Assembly: GCF_958298935.1 (NCBI RefSeq) | Contig: NC_084929.1 | Coordinates: 35,901,501 to 35,965,500 of the forward strand | Source: Phragmites australis | Taxonomy: Eukaryota; Streptophyta; Magnoliopsida; Poales; Poaceae | DNA length: 64,000 nt | Direction of reading: 5' to 3' | Shown: positions 43,725-53,719 of the stretch, piece by piece | Numbering within the stretch: position 1 is the first letter of the stretch | Layout of the letters: every line of letters starts with the position of its first letter | The notes under the pieces: model-generated | The model's input: the letters and a program-made list of their open reading frames with translations, nothing else | The model's database searches: none | What the model was told of the DNA's origin: nothing | Program-made: the position numbers and the translations under genes

Positions 43725-45559
43725 TTAACTGCAGGACATGGCCATTACCTTGGTTAGTCTCTCTTTAAGCTTTGGTCTTGTAGGTACTACCACCTTTGTT
43801 GACGGAGACTCTGATTTCTGTAGCAGCAACTTCTCAGGTTTAGATTTTTTTGTTGTCCCTCTAGTCAGTACTTTCCTCCCCGCTTCTTGAAGCTTCTTGG
43901 CAGCTATTTTTGCCACTGCCTTTTTAAGCTTCTTGATTATCTGTTCCCTCTCTTTTTTCCACAGGAACAGGGATATCATCTCCGATTTTATCCTGTCATA
44001 GCTGTCCCAATCCAGCTTATCTTGGTTGTGATTACCTTCTTTCGCTGCTTCTGCTATACTGTTTGACCATATTTCCAGAACTCTCTGTCTAGATTTGACA
44101 CAAACTATTCGCCTCTCCCAGATCTTCGTCAATGCAGCACTTATTTTGTCCTTGCTCGCCTGTCTATCATAAAATCAACCATAGCTTGTTTCAGAATTCA
44201 CAGATATATATATATATATATATATATATATCCACATAATAAAGACACGCGCATACCTATGTAGTTGACGATGCCCTAGCATTTTCTTCCTAACCTGCAA
44301 TTAGAAAAGAAAGAGGGGAGAAGTTGAATTAAATTTTCCCAGATAGTTCACAATACATAGCCAAGTAGCTCTTTTGAACGATGCAAGAGCGGCAAGGGAA
44401 GTTTTCTTACATGACATCACCTTGGGATCTCTCAGAGCTTCAGTAGTCCGTTGCTTGATGAGCTTCTTATGCTCTACAAGAGAATGACATACTCATTGAA
44501 ATGAAGTGTGACATACTACCGCTTCGAATTGTAAAATTACTGCCAAAAAAATGATGGTGAAAGGCTGGTCATACCTTCACTCCATTTCCTGCCTTTTGTC
44601 CAGGGAACCTTCCCCTTGTTTGCAGCACCAATCTTCTGTCTTCTATCGATTTCCTTATTCGACAAACCAGCGAAGTGAGCATCACCTTCTAGATTTTGTG
44701 GCTGATGAGGTTGATGATCTTGCCCTTGCTTCTTCACATCACTCTTTTTTATGGATGGTTGTGCACTTGAAACTGCGAATGAGTAAGAAGAATCATGGGA
44801 CCATTGTTCATCCATTTCGTTGGCCAATTGTTTGCAAGATAGTTCTTTCAGTGATGACTGGGGCACAATGAATTTCCGATATTGAAATTGACTTGGCTCT
44901 CGAATTTTTTTATGTAGTAGTGTTGGCTCCGACAATGCACAATACTTGTAATAAGTGAATGCTATTCTTGAAGAACTGCTAGCACCACATACAATCGAAA
45001 GGTGTGTCCTGTACACACAATTTGAATCAGGAAAACAGAGGTTAAATTGCAGCACACAACATATTAACAAAATTATTAAAGAAATGCTATTGGTCAGCTA
45101 TGAGCCTATGTTCCTTGGCCTTTGGCCTTTTTATGAGTGAAAATCATTAAAAGAGTATCTGATTGTATGAAATTGAACTAATGCAAAAATACTTGTAAGT
45201 GCAGTTCAGTGAATTAACAATTGCTTCACTTGCAATGAACAATCAACAATGCAGATAGTGAAAATCGACTGTAGCCACGATGGTATTAGGTTGTATGATT
45301 GCAGTCTGTTCTGTATAGCTATTACATTACGATTTCATGGCAACCTCCTAAAAAAAAAAGATTTTCTATCACCCCAACCTAACCGCATTCCCCACGCCTG
45401 AGGATAATGCCGTCAGATTAGAACAAATTTGGAGACGACATTTCCCAGGAAAACGCTATGAAGTTTACCTCACATCGGATAGAACAAACAAACAAAAAAA
45501 AGGGTCTCGAAACATGGCAGCAGCGGGCGTTACCTGGCACAATGGGCGGCCACCGCCAT
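43725..45559 (-). CDS. NUMOD3-motif protein, probably organelle-targeted
   Basis: Five exons in consistent phase: 45559-45534, 45008-44575, 44473-44421, 44294-44257, 44163-43725; 329 residues. NUMOD3 motifs are short DNA-binding helices first described next to homing nucleases; plants have nuclear genes carrying them without a nuclease. Here the motifs are seen as LSNKEIDRRQKIGAANKGK with VPWTKGRKWSEEHKKLIKQR, and QASKDKISAALTKIWERR. The C-terminal part is Lys-rich (EREQIIKKLKKAVAKIAAKK). The first exon is only 26 bp; its ATG (MAVAAHCAR) is chosen because it splices in frame to THLSIVCGASSSSRIAF, a plausible targeting leader. Intron 4 holds a (TA)n tract. Molecular role unknown. Confidence 0.75.
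44204..44231. repeat. (AT)14 microsatellite in an intron
   Basis: Uninterrupted AT tract between exons 4 and 5 of the NUMOD3 gene. Confidence 0.9.
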
Positions 45560-45651
45560 GGTTTCGCAACCTCTCACCGTCGCCGACGAGGACGACGATA
45601 GAGAGGATGAGCAGCGTGTGAAGGGGCGGATGGGATGACCTTATCCTGTCT

Positions 45652-46771
45652 GGTGGCGTTTGGATAGGGGGTGGGTTTGGGATATGGATGTGAGATGGGA
45701 TACGAAACGGTGGGTTAGGGATAGGGATATGAAAATTATAGGTTTATATTACGTTTGGATAAGTTAGGTTTGGAAATGAGATAAAAAATTTATTAGACAA
45801 AAATACTCTTGTTGCCGCCGCCGCTCGCCATGACCGCTGACACCTCGAAGCTCTTCTTCCCTGCGGCGCCGCACCCCGCAGTCCTCCCGTCCCGTGGCGT
45901 CGCATCCCGCGCCTCCCCGAAGGCCTCCTACTGGCGCGCCTTCTGCTCCTCCGAGCTCATCTTCGACGCCTTCCGCAGTCATACAGTATCAAGAGCAGAC
46001 GGATATCAGGGATTTGCTATAACTCTGCTGACTAGATTGATGTCCTCTTCGACTTCAATTGACCCTGCTGATATTGCACATGTTCTAATTGTCAGTACCA
46101 GCTTCAAATCTATGATGCGATTTCATGAGAAAATGTATGATCTTGCAGGCTGTATGGTTGTTGTTCTCTGAAATCTTATGCACTGTTCATTTATCAATAA
46201 GAATGAAAACGAGCTTCAAAAGCAACTGAAGTTAACATGTAATAAACAACGCAATGTAATGATGATTAGTTACATGCTTACAACAGTAGTGGTGTAAATT
46301 GGCCAATTGAGACATTGTACACCGAAACATTTGGCATTATTTTGAAAATTCAAGCTTTCACCATTCTGATATACATAAGTGATCAACCTATACCATTTCT
46401 ACAATATACATCAGTCAGGTTATACAGCTCTACCTTGGCAAATTGAGAGCGAGAGCTAGAGCGCTGGGAATCGTGAGAGGGAGCGGGAGCGGCACCTCGT
46501 TCTCCTCGCTGCGAACAGACGAGAGGAACCAGCAAACTGGGCTGTACCAATGGGGAAGATAAGGGCAAAAATGTAATTTCATATGTTTTCCCGCTCTATC
46601 TCGCCCAAACCCACCCCCACCAGCGGGTTTTGAGCGGTGGGAAAAGAGGGCTCCTATCCCATTCCAAAACCCCTTATTTTTTCCAAACCCTCTATCCAAA
46701 CAAAGAAATAAAATCATCTCACCTTCTATTTCCCTATCCCAACCCACATTTCCATATATCCAAACGACACC
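45652..46771. mobile_element. Non-autonomous TIR transposon, about 1.1 kb, with an internal open frame
   Basis: Left end GGTGGCGTTTGGATA and, inverted, right end GGTGTCGTTTGGATA; the similarity extends inward as GGGTTTGGGATAT.../GGGTTGGGATA. TCT is present on both sides (45649-45651 and 46772-46774), which may be a 3-bp duplication or chance. Inside, 45830-46171 (+) is open from MTADTSKLFFPAAP; its first part is GC-rich and gene-like, the later part not. It may be captured host sequence. No transposase motif is visible. The element lies about 90 bp upstream of the NUMOD3 start codon. Confidence 0.6.
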
Positions 46772-46930
46772 TCTGTGTTCGTGTCCCATCGAATCCAGTG
46801 GAAAAAGAAGCGGAGGCCTGCCTGCTTACTGATCACGGCCCATCCAGTCCACGGGATGCAGAGACGAACAAATGGTGAGCAAAAATACTTCTCAAAAAAA
46901 AAATGGTGAGCAAAAATTTGAAAAAAAATG

Positions 46931-47001
46931 TGCACCAGCCGGGAATCGAACCCGGGTCTGTACCGTGGCAGGGTACTATTCTACCACTAGACCACTGGTG
47001 C
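46931..47001 (-). tRNA. trnG-GCC: tRNA-Gly (anticodon GCC)
   Basis: A 71-nt cloverleaf on the minus strand. The acceptor stem GCACCAG pairs with CTGGTGC. The D arm has GGTCTAGTGGTAGAAT, the anticodon loop CTGCCAC gives GCC, and the T arm GGGTTCGATTCC is canonical and holds the internal B box. A T-run follows the 3' end (A-run at 46922-46928 on the plus strand), as expected for a Pol III terminator. No intron and no encoded CCA, consistent with a nuclear gene. No lesion in the stems that I can see. Confidence 0.95.
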
Positions 47002-48472
47002 TTTTGATGTGGAGATGACATTGATGGATAGGAGCAATGTCCATGCATTTGTAGTTAGTCTTCTTTGTTTTCTTGCTGCATCTTAGTGGTTAGAGAGGAT
47101 GTCCATGCATCGATTTACATACAGCAAAACAGATAGCCTAAAATAAATATATATAAAATATATTTTATATGCGTAGCTTTTCTATTCAGCAATTTTCTTG
47201 AGCGGAGGCCACTATCCAATTCTGGTGAGCAATTTTGTTCAGCGGAGACCATTATCCAATATCGATCTTGACTGGCGATGAAGATTAATTAATAATTAAA
47301 GATTTATTAGAAATATAGTGTATCTTAAAAATATATTATTATTGTACGCATATTCTTAATTCAATAGGGTAGTTTTTATAACCATCATAATATAAATAAG
47401 GCAGCTCTACACAAAAACTTTCCCCTAATTAGGAAAGAGTTTTTCAGATATTTGAAAGTAATATAGTGTAGAAAGGTTACACCCAAAGAATACCGAGATC
47501 TTTAAGATTAGATATTGACACACCTCATTATTATTGTTTTCTGCTGAGATTAATTATAGCAACGCATGATGTATAGTTGTTATCTATCCTACAAGAGATC
47601 TGAACATATATAAAATCTCATACTATTTTCTTCAATATGCACAGTTGATGATTATGCATCTCTACTTTGATAAATATTTGTATAATTAATTTTACCAATA
47701 GTTGGCGAGTGGCTTTTGGTTTCTGCTCTAGCTTGCCTGGCTGGCTCATCTTGTTGATGTGCTTGAAGCAGCAGAAATGGATTGCTGCATGATCACTAGC
47801 CATGAATTCAGAATCATTAGGTGCAAATGGGTTGGATATGTCACGACGGTCCGACTGCCTGAAGGGGTTCGGATAGCATTTCGGAGTGAGCAATTTTGGG
47901 ATATAGAGTCCGAGTCGGATAGTTTTATTAGATATCAGATATCGGATTTGGATGAAGGAAAATAGGTATCCGTCAAATATCAGATATTCAAGAATAAAAT
48001 CGGATATATCCAAATACTATCCGATGATTATCCAAGTTTATCTTCCACGGCTTGTAATTTTTTTATATAGAGTCGGATGAAAACTATTCTTATATGGAAA
48101 TTATAGATCTTGGTGAGATATACAACTCTAAAGTTGATAATTTTTTTCATTTAAAGTCGTTAACATGTCCAAATAATTAAACTAAGATTCAAGCAGTATA
48201 TTGGATACTAGTAACTTCTCCGGCTTTACTCGAAGGTGGCTCCAATATTGCAAATTTACATATTGAACTGCTAATGTAGTTGAGTTTTGAACATGTAGAA
48301 TGGTTAAACGATTATAACATATGCAATATATATGGTTATTGCTTTTACTCAATATTCGAAGAAGTATTCGTGTCTGATATCATTTGTATCTGACTCATCA
48401 CATATCTGATTCGTATCAATCTATATTCGTAACCAAGACTACTGCATATGTATCTGTATCCGTGAGAGTGCA
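47002..48472. other. AT-rich spacer, no gene
   Basis: Low-complexity AT-rich sequence. Around 47860-48040 and 48350-48470 there are repeated TATCCGA/CGGATAT-type words, probably remnants of a repeat. No convincing open frame. Confidence 0.4.
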
Positions 48473-49895
48473 TCTAGATCTCTATATGAATTTTGGATAA
48501 TTGATGACAAACGATTAAGAAATTAATGAGCTTATCAAAGTTATGAACAGATTTTAGTCCCATCAAAAAAGTTAAATGAAGTTAGCGTCCCTTGAAAAGA
48601 AAAGAAAAGAGGCATGTAGTCACTCAATAGATTTAAATTAATTTTATTTTTGAATTTGAGTATAGATATACCATTCTATTAAGAGGGATACATGTAGATT
48701 GACTTGAAGATATCTTACTGCTTAAAGTACCCATCTAGATAAAAAAAAGAGATAAAAATCACCTCACAAACACTAGAAAGTTAAATGTCTTAGTCTGGAC
48801 CCGGAGTCTCTGGGCTGACCCGGATACTCCGGATTCTGGTGTGTCAGCCGAAGTCTCTAAGTTCAGCTCCAGCAGGAGTGCTCTATTAGTTTCATTTTAT
48901 TTTACCCGGAGTCTTCAGGTTGACTCGAATACTCCGGGTTCTATCAGTCATCCGGAGTTGGGTTTCGGACAGAGCTCTCAATTACACATTTAAGTGCCAA
49001 CCCGAAGTCTTCGGGTATAACCTGGATACTCTGGGTCAGTATAAAAATCACTGTAATGACTAGTTTTTTAAGGGAAGAGTGTATATACCCCCTCACTCTC
49101 TTCTTTAAGATGATGTTGTTGCTAAACTAACTCGAGACAAACACTTTCATAGTCATTCAATAGCCCTCCTAACCCATCTAGTGCATCAAATCTTGCAAGA
49201 TTTTGAGAGTTGGGCTGGGAAAGTGAGGTTAAGTGCAAGTGAGTATAAATTCATCATTTGAGCACTTGAGTTTGTTATCAAACCATCGATTCATGTTTGT
49301 TACTCTTGGAGCTCGAAGCTCCTAGACGGCTAGGCGTCATCCGGAGAGCATCTAAACTTGTGGAGGGCCCCGTGAAGTTTGTGAAGGTCATCCTCGCCTC
49401 CTCAAGGGTAGATGAAGCTTTGAGTAAGCCCAAGCTCGATCTTCGTAATCGCTAAGTGAGGATAAGGGCTGAAAGAGACCTTATTCTTTGTGAGTACCTC
49501 AATGGAGACATATGATCATTTGATCTGAACTTCAGAAAACAAATTCTTGTCACTTTTACTTTCTTGCATACTTTTTCGTTATAGTTGATCTTTGAGATAA
49601 TTTATCCAATCTATTTGTTTGCGAGTTTGTAGCTGCAGGTGGTCGGTGAAAATGACTTTAAGCTTCCTTTGAAACTTGTGGTAACCCTTAGATTCAATTA
49701 GGCTTGTTTAGGTGTTCTTAGTTTTTGATTTTCTATATTATCCGGATTATCCAGCTTGAGCTCAGAACCTCTGGACCCCGGAGTCTCCAGATTGACCTGG
49801 AGTATCTTGAATCTATAATCCGCTGTAAAATTTTAATTTTCAGAAAATACCTATTCACCTCCCTTTAGGTGACATCATATACATTTAATCCAACA
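48473..49895. mobile_element. Probable solo LTR of a Copia-type element
   Basis: It starts TGAGAGTGCATCTAGATCTC and ends near TTAATCCAACA. Features resembling grass Copia LTRs are the TTTTGGATAATTGATGACAAAC start and, near the end, CTATTCACCTCCCTTTAGG. Many variants of CCCGGAGTC..GGATACTCC fill 48795-49045 and recur at 49770-49805. No internal domain is present on either side, so it is called solo. The flanks are ATCCG (left) and CTATT (right) for these limits and do not match; an alternative right limit would give ATCCA. The boundaries are therefore uncertain. Confidence 0.5.
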
Positions 49896-51291
49896 CTATT
49901 TGTGTCCTACTCCGATCCCAAGAAAAAAAATGTTAAATAAGATATATGATTGCACCTCCTAACAATCATCATTTATTCATGCCTTCACCTGGGATGAAAA
50001 CAGCAGCAGGGATGCCATTGTGCCTTCTTGGCTTCTCTATTTCTTCTCTTCTATCTACCAAGAGGTAACACTCTGTCATGTCATGAATGTAATAAAGTAG
50101 CATGACTATGACATGTCCAAACGTGGATGTTCGTAGTTAATTAATATCACATCGTGAATTTTTAAAAATAATATTATTTTAATTAGAAATTGTAGAATAG
50201 ATAGTGCTAGGGCTTACATCATGTCTCGTGTCATATTATGTCATACTCACTAAGTACGATTGACCTATTTATACCAGCACAAGTCAATTTAGGAAGGCAC
50301 AAACATAACCTCGGTCCAGATATATGCCCTGCTCCATATCATATAACAATACTTACATATCTCTCTTAGTGTCTCACGTTTTGTATAAAAAAAATTAAAG
50401 AATAAGTATGAAAAAATAGCCATGTAGATTGTGTCATGCCCTTCTCGTGTTGCGCCGGCACGTGCACGGCCGAAGCCATCATGCCACGCCGACACATCCA
50501 TTATGCCAAAGTCCTAGACACGACACGATTCTCGTGTTCATGCCATGCCAGTCCGATTCAAAATATTTCATATTGCGTGTGTGCTTTGTGCCGCACCAAA
50601 AACTCGTACCATAGGCGACTCAGAAATGACACGGCCCAAATCCCAACTTTAAGAATAGGTAGTTATTTTTTTCAATCCTAATATCAACTAGGGGTATCCT
50701 GTTGGCATACCGGTTGCCAAAAGGCTTTGCTATTTTTCGAAAACACTTACCTATTCTAAAATTTTGTATTCTTCAATATTTTCAAGAAAAACCCCGTCAT
50801 TTGCTTAAATAAAATCAAGAGGTATGGTTTTAGGACTAATCCAGCGCATAATTGAATCTATACTTGTATGGGCCTCCGATTTGCGGCCCACACAAATCCA
50901 CGAGGAGAACTTCCTGAGCCCACCTTCATCGGACCCACCACTGCGCGCGATCGCGTTCTGGTCTCGCGCGCGAGGCCGACGCCGAGGCGAGACCAGTGCG
51001 GCGGCGGGCACCTCCCTCTCTCGACGCCGACCGGTGACGCTTCCTTCTCCCAATCCAGGGAATCGCTCTCCGTTTACTCCCCAGTTAGTCTCCTCCTCCT
51101 TCTCCTCTAGGTTTTGGCAAACCACCGGCGGCCTGATCTCAGTTTTTGCTCGCAGACCCTCGTCGAGGCCAACCGCCGTGCGCCGACTCAACCGACGCCT
51201 TCCTCGTCGCACCTGCCGCTACTGCGCCGCTGCTGCAAGTGTAGGCACGCGCGCCTCTCTCTTCTCTCCTCGTTTCACCTCCAGGGTTTTT
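49896..51291. other. Spacer with repeat-like sequence, then promoter and leader of the CXC gene
   Basis: 50430-50660 has the TGCCATGCC/CGACACGA type of text often found in grass repeats. From about 50880 to 51240 it is GC-rich with open frames on both strands and no recognised domain. This is probably the promoter and first leader exon of the downstream CXC gene. Confidence 0.4.
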
Positions 51292-51735
51292 GCTTCGTTG
51301 ATGGATGTTTGAGCTCACATTTCTGCCAATTTTCGATTAGGTTACGCTTCTCCCGATTTATTTTGTGGATAATCGTACGCGGTTAATGTTTGATTGCTTA
51401 ACCTGTATCCGCGACGTGATGGAACTAAACCTCCTGTTTTTCTGCTTCGTTAATCGATGTTTGAGTTTACATTTCTGCAAATTTTCGATTAGGTTACACT
51501 TCTCTCAATTTATTTGTGGCTAGGAGTCGATTACGCTATATATTATGAGTTGATTACTTTGCCTGTGCTACTTGGAACTAACTACAGTTCCAGCTTTTTT
51601 GCTTGGCTGATGGATGTTTGAGTTTACATTTCTGTAAATTTTCGATTTGAACCACTTCTTCCAATTCATTTGATCCGTATCCTACGCGATTTGGAATTTA
51701 CCTTGACTATCTCAATTCTCAACACACACTTGCAG
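51292..51735 (+). repeat. Three diverged ~155-bp tandem units in the leader of the CXC gene
   Basis: Units begin at 51292, 51444 and 51601 with GCTTCGTTGATGGATG, GCTTCGTTAATCGATG and GCTTGGCTGATGGATG. Each continues with TTTGAG.TNACATTTCTG..AATTTTCGATT. The array ends before an acceptor-like TTGCAG at 51730-51735, so it probably lies in a leader intron. Confidence 0.8.
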
Positions 51736-51799
51736 GCGGTGCTTCGCACACAACCTCCTCCTTGGCGTTGCATTGCGTCCGCTACTCCCTACTCTAATC

Positions 51800-53060
51800 A
51801 TGTCAGAGTCAGACGAGGAGCGGCCGTCCTGCTCTTGCTCCAAGACCAAATGTGTCCAACGGTATGCACGTGCACATTGACGGGCCTGTTGTACGCTTAT
51901 TGTTCTTGTTTGCTCGTCGTCTAATTTTGGCTTGTTTGCACGTCGTCCGCAGCCGCTGCATGTGTTTCAAAGCGCGCTACTATTGTTCGGACTACTGCAA
52001 GTGCCTTGGCTGCTTGAACACTGAATGCAACGAAGCCTATGTGGAGGAGCAAGTCGAGCTGATCCTGAAGAAAAAAAAGGTTGCTGTTGTTGAGGAGGCT
52101 ACGCAAATGCCTTCTTTTGCTCAGGAGGCAAAGCAAGTGTTTGCCCAGAGCTCTGGTGCAACGCTGGTAAAATATGCGTCTTTTCTTTTGGAGCAGTCCA
52201 ATTGACTCATTGCTGTTTAACTTGGCTTTAGTGGCATTCATCATTTCACTTTGCATTAATTCCAGGGCGATGAGCGACTGAGTCGTGTCAAGGGGTGCAG
52301 CTGCCGGGAGATCAAGTGCAGCAACATGAATTGTGAATGCTTCAAGGTTTGGTGTGCATATAGATGCATGTTGTTTATTACATACACTTCTCTTATTTAA
52401 TTTTATGTGACTATGTTTAATCCTTGCATGATAGTACTACTAAGCCTAAATTGTTGTTGTCTTGAAGTTCATGGCCAGGTGTACGGAAAAATGCCAGTGT
52501 GAAGGGTGCGCTAACAGTTTTGGTATCAAAGGGAGTGAGTAAACTAAACCATACCCTGCTCTTTCTGTATCCCTTACCTGGTCGCATCATCAGCGTATGC
52601 TCGATCAAATCTTTATCTAACCTCTTTATACAAAACAGGTGATTTTATCATCAAACCAGAGATTCACGTCAAAAAAATCATCAAACTGGAGCAGAATGAT
52701 ACCGGTGGCATAACCAGTGAAGCAATCAAGATGGAAAATCGCACGCAGTCTGAGGAAGCTTCGAGTTCTGATCCAAACAAGCGCCCGAGAATCTTGGTAA
52801 GTTTCAGCTCTATCACACTTCACCAGCCTGTGTTTTTTTTTTGTTGAAGAAACTGGAGGGGAAAGCTCCCCTGCAGAATATATTAAGAAAGGAAAACAAG
52901 CAGTCTTTAAAAACAAATTCAACAAAATTAGAAAAGAGCCAAAAACATCGCAAATTCAGTATATGTTAATTTTTTCCTAACCTATTTAAGAGAAACCCTG
53001 ATAATCTGCTTCTTTGTGTAATGGTAGCAGCCTTCAGAGCATGATACTACACCGCCCTGA
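51800..53060 (+). CDS. Small CXC (tesmin/TSO1-like) domain protein
   Basis: Exons 51800-51861, 51953-52166, 52266-52346, 52468-52534, 52639-52796 and 53031-53060 join in phase to 203 residues. There are two cysteine-rich CXC repeats. The first begins at residue 10 (CSCSKTKCVQRRCMCFKARY, then CSDYCKCLGC). The second begins at about 100 (CSCREIKCSNMNCECFKFMA, then CTEKCQCEGCANSFG). CXC repeats bind zinc and DNA (CHR-type sites) in TSO1/LIN54-like proteins. Here the repeats start almost at the N-terminus, and the linker is Lys/Glu-rich and about 60 residues. The tail is acidic and Ser-rich. The last exon (PSEHDTTPP, stop at 53058-53060) is the least certain. Long introns and a leader array lie upstream. 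Confidence 0.75.
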
Positions 53061-53719
53061 GGACGATGGTAACCTTCTGCCAATATGCATCTGTAAACAG
53101 GACCATGTTTCAGTATTCCGTTTCCATGTAATGAAATCTCGAAGCACAACGAGAACTTCTTGCTCCATGACCCTTCGGACCTCAGCATCCGCAACGTTGA
53201 GATTGGTTAGCCTCAGCGGCTTCAGTGGACCTAGCACTCGATCAAACTGATCTACTTCAGAACGTATCACCATAGGTACAGACAATTTTCAGTTGTCACC
53301 ATGGGTTACCATCCGTGTTGCCTGGATACTTCGTCTCGTTCTTATATGCAATCAGACCTGCGTGGAGTCTTGTCAAGGTTTTCTGTTTCTGAATCTCTTT
53401 ATGTGTTTAGGAATCTTTTGATGATGCGTTAAACTAAAAGTTCTGCATGATGAGAGCACAAGTAATATCAATGTGGTAGTTTCGTGTATCAGAAGCCTCA
53501 ACGGCATTATTATTGACCTGATGAGACAAGCACTACATTACATATAGTCACTCCTTGCCAGTACCACGGCACAATACCAGTAAACTAGGCCAATGACAAC
53601 AAAAGGCAGAGAGCACTGAAGAGCAAGAAAGCACGAAGTATCAACCTTTCCTCTATTTAGTTATACACTCTTTTATATGCTATTACCGAAGCCATTGCAC
53701 ATACACGGATACTCTTCTT
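53061..53719. other. 3' flanks of two convergent genes
   Basis: Sequence between the CXC stop and the thioesterase stop. Open frames at 53014-53250 (+) and 53034-53285 (-) overlap each other and have no recognised domain. Probably 3' UTR on both sides. Confidence 0.4.

Noticed and set aside
53014..53285. Open frames overlapping on both strands after the CXC gene
   Set aside because: No domain recognised. One could be an alternative 3' exon of the CXC gene, but the phase-consistent exon with a stop at 53060 is simpler.
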